NCBI RefSeq assembly: GCF_002994745.2
Contig: NW_020126842.1
Coordinates: forward strand, 62,001 to 126,000
Direction: 5' to 3'
Source of the DNA: Rosa chinensis
Taxonomy: Eukaryota > Streptophyta > Magnoliopsida > Rosales > Rosaceae
DNA: 64,000 bases
Under the pieces are notes generated by a model, which made no database searches, had not been told where the DNA came from, and was given only the letters and a program-made list of their open reading frames with translations. Both the position numbers and the translations under genes were made by a program. Position 1 is the first letter of the stretch; each line of letters starts with the position of its first letter. Positions 55,969-64,000 of the stretch are shown piece by piece.

Positions 55969-58421
55969 TGTAATGCCCCGTACCTATTAATTACTTTTTA
56001 CCGTGGTTGACCGAGGAGTGACTTTTTCTTTAGTCCGGTAAATTAGGAAATTTATTTGAGATTGTCGTAGAATACGCAAAATCGAGTTCGTGGACACGTA
56101 GTTTGTTTAAATTGGATTTATATCGGAAAAGTTATGACCAAAAATAGAAATTTCTATTTTTGGCATGACTTTTGTTTGTGAGTTTCTTTTAGTAGAAAGC
56201 AAGAAATAAAACAGATGGAAGAGAGAGAAAGGGAAAGAATCAGAAAAAAATTAAAAGGAAAGAGAGAGAGCACGGGTAGAACCCGAGTCACCCCCTCCCA
56301 TTTTCTTTTTCTTCTTCCGTCGCTGCTCTTCCCTTCTCCGGCGAATTCGTCGCCGTCCGGCCACCCCAAGACGCATCGTTGGGCACGGCGTGATCCTCTC
56401 TTCCTTCTCCTTCTAGCTATGTAAGTTTTTCACCATGGGTATCATTAGTTTTTGAGTTTTGAAGAGAATTTGCAGAAAAGGGGAAAACCGGAGTTTGGCT
56501 CCCATCTCGGTTTTCCGGCGATTTCCGGTCGAATTTCTTTGGGTTTTGGTTGTTGGTGAGTTGCTGAACGAGTTCCTAACCTTGTTGCAGCTTGTTTTGG
56601 GCTGTGGAGGAAGAATTGAAGGTGTTTGGGGACGTGAACAGTAGCGTGAACAGTTCCATCCGAGTTCTTGAGTTTGGGTTTGGAATTTCCAGCTTTTTCT
56701 GCTTGTTTTGGATGTGATTGCAGGTATAGAATTGTTGGGGGTGTTGTGGAGATAATTTTGAGCTAAATAGGTTGACTGGAATTGGATTCCACCTTTGATA
56801 TTTTGTGTTAAACTTGAGGATTGTTTGGTTTGAGTTTTTTTTTGGAATTTTGGTGTAGTTATTGTTATTTTGGATAGTATGGATTATAAATTTTATGGGT
56901 GAATCTCTTGATAATTTACTATCAATGTTATTGTGAAATTGTTCTATTTTGTGGAGGAGTTTGGAATGGAGATTGTGTTTTGGAAAAGAAAATTTAGAGA
57001 GGAGTTAAATTTTAGAGATGGAATTGTGAGTGGAAATGGGGAAAATTAAGATTGAATGTGGAAATGTTTGGAAAGGATTTTTATGATAATTGGTGGTATT
57101 TTTGTGATGAAGGAAGTGAGATTAAATTGATTTAGTTATCGAACGGCCCTTGTGAAGGTTTAGATTAAGTGAAGTCATTGAATGGTTAAGGAATCGATTG
57201 AGTGGTTATGAGTTAGAGGGCATTGAGATTGTAATTTGTGATTAATAGACGCTTATTCCGAGGGGAATGGGTTGTTTTGAGAGTATTTCATTGTATGGTC
57301 AATTATATCCTATTCTATTGTGACAGGACGTACTGAGCCCTCAAGCGAGGAGGACACAGACAGGCAGCAGGGTTAGCTGCGGGATTTACTTGTGAGTGGA
57401 CTTTTATTTTGTTAAAATAATGCATGCAGCATGGAAATAAGTTTTCAGTTGATTTATTATTTGAGAAAATGTGACTCTATGGAAAGTAAAGGATTTAAAA
57501 AGAAAGCAGTTGACAAGGAGGCCAGTTTTGGCGCATGCGTATCTTACCTAGTTGGCAGTCCCTTCTAGGTAATAGTCTGGTCGGCAGTCCCGTCCAGACT
57601 ACAGCTCGGTTGGCAGTCCCATCCGAAGTGTCATCTGGTTGGCAGTCCCTTCCAGATGACTTGAAGTAGTTAGTCGGCAGTCCCGTCTACTACCTGTGGC
57701 TAGTTGGCAGTCCCAACTAATCACCGCCTCCTATCCGGTTGGCAGTCCCTTCCGATGCGTCATCGGGTGGCAGTCCCTCCCCGATGGCATGAGATGCCTA
57801 GGAAGCAGTCCTTCCTAGTAATCAAATGAGTTTCATGGAAAAGGATTTGAGTTGGAACTTCAGAGGATTTGGCTGCATGATGGTTTTGTTAAAAAGAGAA
57901 ATGGGGAAGCATACCATAAATTGTTTTGATTCTAGTTTCGGTTTTGTCCACTCACTCTAATAGATTTTACATGTTTTCCCCTGGGCCCTTCGTTTTCAAA
58001 TGCCCAGATTTCAGATTAGCAGAGATTGCGTCCAGGCTCAAGGACTTTGGAATTCAGCGCTTCCGTTTTTGTCCGTAGGTTATTACTTAACCTACCTTGT
58101 AGGATATCGGCTTAGTTTAGTGTTGCTCTGATAAACCTTTCTTTTAAGTTGGATGGAGGTTGTTGTTTGGTTTGTTGTTACTTACGGAGGATTATGTTGG
58201 GATTTGAACTTTCTGGATGTAATATATATGTGCTTGGATTGTAAATTTGATATCGTAGGTTGAGTAGAAGATATAGTTGAAATCATGTCCAGGTTTGTGA
58301 AATTTTGGGTAGCCCATTTTTAGGGGAGGTTCTGCCGAATTTTCGGTAGGATTTCACTTAAAGTGGGCCCCGCAGGCTCGTATCCAGGTAAGTGGGGCGA
58401 TTCCTGGGTCGGGTCCTGTCA
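55969..58421 (+). repeat. LTR2 of element E, shared between the two copies
   Basis: Same length as LTR1. Differences seen by eye: one T fewer in the run near 56307, G to A near 56799, one T more near 56873, G to A near 57340, and A to G in a stem-loop loop near 57592. It acts as 3' LTR of copy 1 and 5' LTR of copy 2. Confidence 0.95.
57544..57818 (+). repeat. array of nine stem-loops with GGCAGTCCC loop (LTR2)
   Basis: Same array as in LTR1. The one difference within it (CCCAT to CCCGT in the second unit) lies in the loop, so all stems are unchanged. One substitution is too few to show selection. Confidence 0.85.
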
Positions 58422-58423
58422 GT

Positions 58424-58435
58424 TGGTATCAGAGC
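58424..58435 (+). other. primer binding site, initiator tRNA-Met, element E copy 2
   Basis: TGGTATCAGAGC two bases after LTR2 ends. Confidence 0.93.
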
Positions 58436-58621
58436 ACTAGGTTATTAGATTCTGTGGCCGATATCTTCTTATAGTTGTCTTACATGCTTGATAGTATTCA
58501 GTACCTCCCGAGTGATGGCCCGACTGCAGCGGTTCCCCATCGTATACTCTTCGGTGCTGACGTACCAATCAAGTATGTAAGATAGTTGTTGTTGGTATAA
58601 ATATTTTGGTGTAACACAGTT

Positions 58622-59794
58622 ATGGGAATTTCAGGTGGAATGAGACCCGGACGCAGATCTCGTGCTGGCAGGAACCATTCACCCGCTAGTGAGGGTGATG
58701 ATGAGCAGGTTCCTCGCGGGTTGTTACGGACCGTTGAGCGGTTGTTTGAGCGTTTTGCAGCGGCACTCCCCAATCCTAGGACTGACTATACTGTGGAGCG
58801 TGCCAGACGCCATGGGGCGTATACTTTCTCTAGTGCTCCTACGGAGTCCGTAGCAGGAGACTGGATTACCCGCATGGAGAGAGTATTTGAGTCCTTGGGT
58901 TGTCCAGCTGCTAGGAGGGTTCCTTTGGCTATTGACCTCCTAGACGGGGATGCATGGCTTTGGTGGCAAGGTATCAGGAATATGGGTTATGACCCAACTA
59001 CTATGACTTGGGAAGAGTTCAAAACGGAGTTCTCAAATCGGTACTATAATCAGGCATCCCAGCACCGTCTCCGATTTGAGTTCATGCAGTTGAAGCAGAC
59101 TGAAGAGATGACTGTGTTACAGTATGAGGAGCGTTTCATTGCTTTGTCTCGGTTTGCCCCTGAGTTGGTGGCGACAGAAAAGTTGAAGGTTGATCAGTTT
59201 ATCAATGGCCTTCTACCTGTATATCGGGATTGGTTGGCGCCTCATGATTATTCGACTTTTAAGTTAGCTGTGGAGGCTGCTATGAGGTGTGAGGCTAGAT
59301 ATCTGGACGGTTCCCGACCTTTGGAGATTGGCGGTCCTTGTCAGGGGCCATCTAAGAGAATTGCCTCTAGTTCGGGTTCTGCATCGTCATCAGGCAGTAG
59401 GCCGAGCAGTTCAGATTCTAGCTCTCGTCAGCGTTTCAGGGGACGCTTCAGGAGGCCTGGACAGACAGGTAGGAGACAGTTCAGGGGTGGCACTGCTAGT
59501 TCCAGTGGAGGCTTTGGTAGACAGGCGATTCCGAGAGACTATCCCCAGTGTGCTACTTGTGGTAGGCACCATGTGGGCCCGTGTCAGGCAGGTGTGGGGA
59601 CTTGTTACCAGTGTGGCCAGTGGGGTCACTACAGGAGAGAATGCCCTCAGTTGACCCAGGGAGTCTTCACTACTACTAGTCAGAGTATGGGTCAGACCTC
59701 TGTGGGTGCTACTAGTTCGGGTTCTCATGGTAGTTTGTCAGGCAGGAGCAGCACACAGCCTGGTCGTGGACAGAGAGGGCGTCCAGTGACCTAG
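58622..59794 (+). CDS. Tekay-type Gag, element E copy 2 (390 aa)
   Basis: The protein is identical to copy 1, including the zinc knuckle and the terminal UAG (59792-59794). The shared stop shows it predates the duplication. Confidence 0.94.
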   Translation: MGISGGMRPGRRSRAGRNHSPASEGDDEQVPRGLLRTVERLFERFAAALPNPRTDYTVERARRHGAYTFSSAPTESVAGDWITRMERVFESLGCPAARRVPLAIDLLDGDAWLWWQGIRNMGYDPTTMTWEEFKTEFSNRYYNQASQHRLRFEFMQLKQTEEMTVLQYEERFIALSRFAPELVATEKLKVDQFINGLLPVYRDWLAPHDYSTFKLAVEAAMRCEARYLDGSRPLEIGGPCQGPSKRIASSSGSASSSGSRPSSSDSSSRQRFRGRFRRPGQTGRRQFRGGTASSSGGFGRQAIPRDYPQCATCGRHHVGPCQAGVGTCYQCGQWGHYRRECPQLTQGVFTTTSQSMGQTSVGATSSGSHGSLSGRSSTQPGRGQRGRPVT

Positions 59795-59809
59795 GCCCGT
59801 CTTCATGCT

Positions 59810-62800
59810 ATGACCCAGCAGGAGGGTCGCACTGCACCGAACGTCATTATGGGTATGTTAGTTGTTTTTGGCCAACCAGCTTTTATTTTGATTGATCCCG
59901 GAGCCTCTCACTCCTTTATGTCTAAGAGGTTTTCTTTCTTTGCTAATGTGCCCCCATCTCTCCTACTCGGAGAGTGGCATGTTGTTCTACCATCGGGGGA
60001 AAGACATAGAATTGAGTGGGTACATCGTTTTTGTGGAGTGTTTGTAGAAGGAGTTTGCTTAGAGGCGGACTTGATTCCATTTGAGTTAGTGGAGTTTGAT
60101 GTAATCCTAGGGATGGATTTCCTTCGGATGCATCATGCCTTAGTGGATTGCTTTTGTAGTACTGTATTATTTCGGAGTCCGGGTAAGCCAGTTGTCACCT
60201 TTTATGGTGAACGGGAGGTTCTCCCATCTTGCATAATCTCAGCTTTAACTGCTAAGAAGATGTTGAGTAAGGGTTGCCAAGCTTATTTGGCACATGTGGT
60301 GAATTCAAATGCCGAAGTTATGGATCTTAGCCAAATTCCTGTTGTTGGTGACTATCCAGATGTATTTCCAGAAGAATTGCCTGGATTGCCCCCGGTGCGA
60401 GAGATAGACTTTACCATTGATTTACTTCCAGGTACAACACCGGCGGAATTGAAAGAGTTGTATGTACAGTTGCAGGAGTTAACGGATAAGGGATTTATAC
60501 GACCTAGTGTATCTCCCTGGGGTGCACCTGTGTTGTTTGTGAAGAAGAAAGATGGTACTTTGAGGCTTTGTATTGATTACCGGAAACTAAACAGGGTGAC
60601 TATAAGGAATAAATATCCCTTGCCCCGCATTGATGATTTGTTTGACCAGTTGAGGGGTGCTAGAGTTTTCTCAAAAATTGATTTGAGGTCTGGTTATCAT
60701 CAGTTACGGATTAAAGAGGAGGATGTAACCAAAACTGCTTTTCGATCACGTTATGGTCATTATGAGTTCCTTGTTATGCCTTTTGGGTTGACTAATGCAC
60801 CCGCTGCTTTCATGGATCTCATGAACAGGGTGTTTCGCCCATATCTTGACCGTTTTGTGATTGTGTTCATTGATGACATATTGGTTTATTCTAAGAGTGA
60901 GGAGTTACATGTTAAGCACTTGAAAATTGTGTTGGAGACTCTACGGCTACACCAATTGTATGCTAAATTCAGTAAGTGTGAGTTTTGGCTTGACCAAGTA
61001 ACATTCTTGGGTCACGTCATTACAGCTGGTGGTGTTAGTGTGGATCCCCAAAAAGTAGAGGCCGTGTTGAATTGGGAAAGACCTACCAATGTGACGGAAA
61101 TTCGTAGTTTCTTGGGTCTTGCTGGTTATTATCGACGTTTTGTGCAAAACTTTTCTAGAATTGCCGCTCCTCTTACTAAGTTAACGAGGAAGGGTATCAG
61201 ATTTGTTTGGTCTGAAAATTGTGAGCAGAGCTTCCAAGAACTTAAGAGTCGGCTGACTAGTGCGCCAATTCTATCCTTGCCTGATGATAGTGGGGAGTAT
61301 GTAATTTACAGCGATGCCTCTAGACAAGGCTTAGGCTGTGTATTAATGCAGCATGGTAATGTGATTGCTTATGCTTCTAGACAATTGAAGCCACATGAGT
61401 TGAATTATCCCACACATGACTTAGAATTGGCAGCTATTGTACTTGCTCTTAAGTTGTGGAGGCATTATCTGTATGGAGCCAGATGTCAGATCTTCACTGA
61501 CCATAAAAGCCTCAAGTATGTGTTTACACAACCGAATTTGAATTTAAGACAACGAAGATGGATGGAGTTGATTGAAGATTATGATTGTACCATTGAGTAC
61601 CACCCCGGTAAAGCAAATGTGGTGGCGGATGCACTTAGTAGGAACCCATCTGTGACTTTGTCATATTTAAGGGCCACTCGAGTACCCCTATTGTCAGAGT
61701 TGAGGTCTACGGGGGTTGAGTTATCGGTTGATGAGGTTGGTACTCTGGTGGCTAGTTTTCATGTGAGACCAGCATTCATTGATAAAATACGGGAAACCCA
61801 GCCTCTTGATCCAAGAATTGAAGGGATTAAAGAAGGTGTTCGTGGTGGTTGGCAACTTGAGTTTTCTATTAGAAGAGATGGAACATTGATGTTTGGAAAG
61901 AGACTTTGTGTTCCTAACGTCGAACCACTTAAACGAGAAATACTTGATGAAGCTCATAATTCTGCGTATGCCCTGCATCCTGGTGGTACAAAAATGTATC
62001 GGACTCTCAAAGAGTATTATTGGTGGCCAAATATGAAAAGAGAAATTGCAGCTTTTGTGAGTAAATGTCTAGTGTGCCAGCAAGTGAAAGCGGAAAGGCA
62101 AAAACCGTCGGGGTTGTTGCAACCTTTGTCAATTCCGGAATGGAAATGGGATCATCTCACCATGGATTTTATTTACAAGCTACCTCGTACGCAGGATGGT
62201 AATGATGGTATTTGGGTGATTGTAGATCGACTCACCAAATCAGCTCATTTTCTGGCAGTTAAGGAAACCTTTAGTTTGGATAAATTGGCAAAGTTGTATG
62301 TGGATGAAATTGTAAAGCTTCATGGAGTTCCCGAGTCCATTGTTTCTGATCGTGATGCTCGATTCACATCAAAGTTTTGGAGGAAGGTTCACAAATTTAT
62401 GGGAACAGAATTACAATTTAGCACTGCTTTCCATCCTCAAACTGATGGACAATCTGAGCGGACTATACAGACTTTGGAAGATATGTTGAGGGCTTGTTCT
62501 CTACAATTTAAAGGAAGTTGGGATAAGCACTTGGCCTTGATGGAGTTTGCATATAACAACAGTTACCATTCGAGTATTGGTATGGCTCCCTACGAAGCTT
62601 TGTATGGGAAACAGTGTAGGACCCCCTTGTGTTGGGATGAAGTGGGAGAAAGACAACTTATTGGTCCTGAGATTATTGAAATCACAACAGATAAAGTTAA
62701 GGTGATCAGAGAGAGACTTAAGACGGCCCAAAGCAGACAGAAGAGCTACGCAGATAAACACAGGAAGCATCTTGAATTTCAAGTTGGTGATTGGGTATTT

Positions 62801-63202
62801 CTGAAGTTATCTCCTTGGAAGGGTGTGGTAAGGTTTGGTAAACGAGGGAAACTAAGTCCAAGGTATATTGGTCCCTATGAGATTGTGGAACGAATTGGTC
62901 TGGTCGCTTACCACTTGGCTTTACCTCCACAACTATCTCAAGTACATGATGTATTCCACGTCTCCATGCTTCGCAAGTACATCACTGATCCTTCACATGT
63001 GTTACCAGCTCAACCCATTACACTTACAGAAGATCTAACATATGAAGAAGAACCAGTACAGATCCTTGATCGTCGTGAGCAAGTACTCCGAAGTAAGATT
63101 ATACCTTTGGTTAAGGTATTATGGAGGAATCACCTGCTTGAAGAAGCTACTTGGGAACCAGAGGATCAAATGAGGCAACAGTATCCACCTCTTTTTTCTT
63201 GA
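59810..63202 (+). CDS. Tekay-type Pol with chromodomain, element E copy 2 (1130 aa)
   Basis: The protein is identical to copy 1: protease, reverse transcriptase FIDD, RNase H, integrase and chromodomain complete and unbroken. The polypurine tract TATAAGGAGGGGAGAT follows at 63229-63244. Absence of any amino-acid change indicates a very recent duplication, or, if reads were short, an assembly duplication. Confidence 0.95.
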   Translation: MTQQEGRTAPNVIMGMLVVFGQPAFILIDPGASHSFMSKRFSFFANVPPSLLLGEWHVVLPSGERHRIEWVHRFCGVFVEGVCLEADLIPFELVEFDVILGMDFLRMHHALVDCFCSTVLFRSPGKPVVTFYGEREVLPSCIISALTAKKMLSKGCQAYLAHVVNSNAEVMDLSQIPVVGDYPDVFPEELPGLPPVREIDFTIDLLPGTTPAELKELYVQLQELTDKGFIRPSVSPWGAPVLFVKKKDGTLRLCIDYRKLNRVTIRNKYPLPRIDDLFDQLRGARVFSKIDLRSGYHQLRIKEEDVTKTAFRSRYGHYEFLVMPFGLTNAPAAFMDLMNRVFRPYLDRFVIVFIDDILVYSKSEELHVKHLKIVLETLRLHQLYAKFSKCEFWLDQVTFLGHVITAGGVSVDPQKVEAVLNWERPTNVTEIRSFLGLAGYYRRFVQNFSRIAAPLTKLTRKGIRFVWSENCEQSFQELKSRLTSAPILSLPDDSGEYVIYSDASRQGLGCVLMQHGNVIAYASRQLKPHELNYPTHDLELAAIVLALKLWRHYLYGARCQIFTDHKSLKYVFTQPNLNLRQRRWMELIEDYDCTIEYHPGKANVVADALSRNPSVTLSYLRATRVPLLSELRSTGVELSVDEVGTLVASFHVRPAFIDKIRETQPLDPRIEGIKEGVRGGWQLEFSIRRDGTLMFGKRLCVPNVEPLKREILDEAHNSAYALHPGGTKMYRTLKEYYWWPNMKREIAAFVSKCLVCQQVKAERQKPSGLLQPLSIPEWKWDHLTMDFIYKLPRTQDGNDGIWVIVDRLTKSAHFLAVKETFSLDKLAKLYVDEIVKLHGVPESIVSDRDARFTSKFWRKVHKFMGTELQFSTAFHPQTDGQSERTIQTLEDMLRACSLQFKGSWDKHLALMEFAYNNSYHSSIGMAPYEALYGKQCRTPLCWDEVGERQLIGPEIIEITTDKVKVIRERLKTAQSRQKSYADKHRKHLEFQVGDWVFLKLSPWKGVVRFGKRGKLSPRYIGPYEIVERIGLVAYHLALPPQLSQVHDVFHVSMLRKYITDPSHVLPAQPITLTEDLTYEEEPVQILDRREQVLRSKIIPLVKVLWRNHLLEEATWEPEDQMRQQYPPLFS

Positions 63203-63244
63203 CAGGTATAATTTCGAGGACGAAATTTTATAAGGAGGGGAGAT

Positions 63245-64000
63245 TGTAATGCCCCGTACCTATTAATTACTTTTTACCGTGGTTGACCGAGGAGTGACTT
63301 TTTCTTTAGTCCGGTAAATTAGGAAATTTATTTGAGATTGTCGTAGAATACGCAAAATCGAGTTCGTGGACACGTAGTTTGTTTAAATTGGATTTATATC
63401 GGAAAAGTTATGACCAAAAATAGAAATTTCTATTTTTGGCATGACTTTTGTTTGTGAGTTTCTTTTAGTAGAAAGCAAGAAATAAAACAGATGGAAGAGA
63501 GAGAAAGGGAAAGAATCAGAAAAAAATTAAAAGGAAAGAGAGAGAGCACGGGTAGAACCCGAGTCACCCCCTCCCATTTTCTTTTTTCTTCTTCCGTCGC
63601 TGCTCTTCCCTTCTCCGGCGAATTCGTCGCCGTCCGGCCACCCCAAGACGCATCGTTGGGCACGGCGTGATCCTCTCTTCCTTCTCCTTCTAGCTATGTA
63701 AGTTTTTCACCATGGGTATCATTAGTTTTTGAGTTTTGAAGAGAATTTGCAGAAAAGGGGAAAACCGGAGTTTGGCTCCCATCTCGGTTTTCCGGCGATT
63801 TCCGGTCGAATTTCTTTGGGTTTTGGTTGTTGGTGAGTTGCTGAACGAGTTCCTAACCTTGTTGCAGCTTGTTTTGGGCTGTGGAGGAAGAATTGAAGGT
63901 GTTTGGGGACGTGAACAGTAGCGTGAACAGTTCCATCCGAGTTCTTGAGTTTGGGTTTGGAATTTCCAGCTTTTTCTGCTTGTTTTGGATGTGATTGCAG
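63245..64000 (+). repeat. LTR3 of element E, first 756 bp
   Basis: It begins TGTAATGCCCCG after the copy 2 polypurine tract and continues to the window end. It has the same T-run length as LTR1 rather than LTR2 (near 63583), as expected if LTR2 is the recombinant or the variant one. The stem-loop array would lie beyond the window. Confidence 0.93.

Larger units (their letters stand above)
48693..64000 (+). mobile_element. element E: tandem Tekay-type chromovirus (LTR-int-LTR-int-LTR)
   Basis: LTRs start at 48693, 55969 and 63245, and gag starts at 51346 and 58622; all spacings are exactly 7276 bp. The LTR begins TGTAATGCCCCG and ends TCCTGTCA, with primer site TGGTATCAGAGC two bases on. Translations of both internal copies are identical, and LTR1 and LTR2 differ at about five positions. 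This points to a very recent insertion and duplication through the shared LTR. It lies in element D's coding region after CTTCC (48688-48692); the right target-site copy is outside the window. Confidence 0.93.

Overview
The window is nuclear DNA of a flowering plant, probably a eudicot. It has no ordinary chromosomal genes. Nearly all of it is nested Ty3/gypsy LTR retrotransposons of two lineages: Athila (LTR TGATAGGAGC...ATCA, tRNA-Asp primer site TGGCGCCGTTGCCGGGGA, FMDD reverse transcriptase, no chromodomain) and a Tekay/Del-type chromovirus (LTR TGTAATGCC or TGTGATGACC, initiator-Met primer site TGGTATCAGAGC, C-terminal chromodomain). This nesting, plus a short satellite array, suggests pericentromeric or other gene-poor heterochromatin. 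Species cannot be decided from the sequence.

Layout. 1-2032: end of an Athila-type LTR inserted into a Tekay integrase gene (2033-3338), followed by that element's 3' LTR (3373-5553). 5554-7185: an inverted Athila LTR fragment joined to a partial forward LTR. 6729-15166: element C, Athila with gag (8909-10474) but no pol; its 3' untranslated region carries a reverse solo LTR (12171-14462) with target duplication AAACA. 15167-39329: element A, full-length Athila with gag-pol broken by two frameshifts (18689-24308). Its 3' LTR is split by element B (28595-39233, target duplication GTGTA). B lacks gag and pol but carries an intact antisense WUSCHEL-type homeobox gene (33330-33989) and a sense ORF starting MARTK (34592-35122). 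39330-40418: satellite of 140/158-bp monomers. 40419-48692: element D, a minus-strand Athila with an intact open pol frame, cut at the gag/protease junction by element E. 48693-64000: element E, a young Tekay chromovirus in tandem form LTR-internal-LTR-internal-LTR with exact 7276-bp period; the third LTR runs off the window.

How the parts relate. A, D and E show the usual gag, protease, reverse transcriptase, RNase H, integrase order. C and B have LTRs, primer site and polypurine tract but lack pol, so they would depend on enzymes from relatives such as D. The Athila copies share structured non-coding parts: an 11-bp stem between the LTR end and the primer site, a hairpin at the LTR terminus, a hairpin after the last stop codon, leader segments reused in 3' regions, and repeated AAGTGTGGGGG motifs resembling the true polypurine tract.

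The most notable items are the WUS-like gene carried antisense in B, and two arrays of stem-loops in the Tekay LTRs, in which an almost constant loop sits on different but self-complementary stems (50268-50542 and copy 57544-57818; a second type at 5024-5496). All assignments are by eye from sequence and translated frames; no database search was run.
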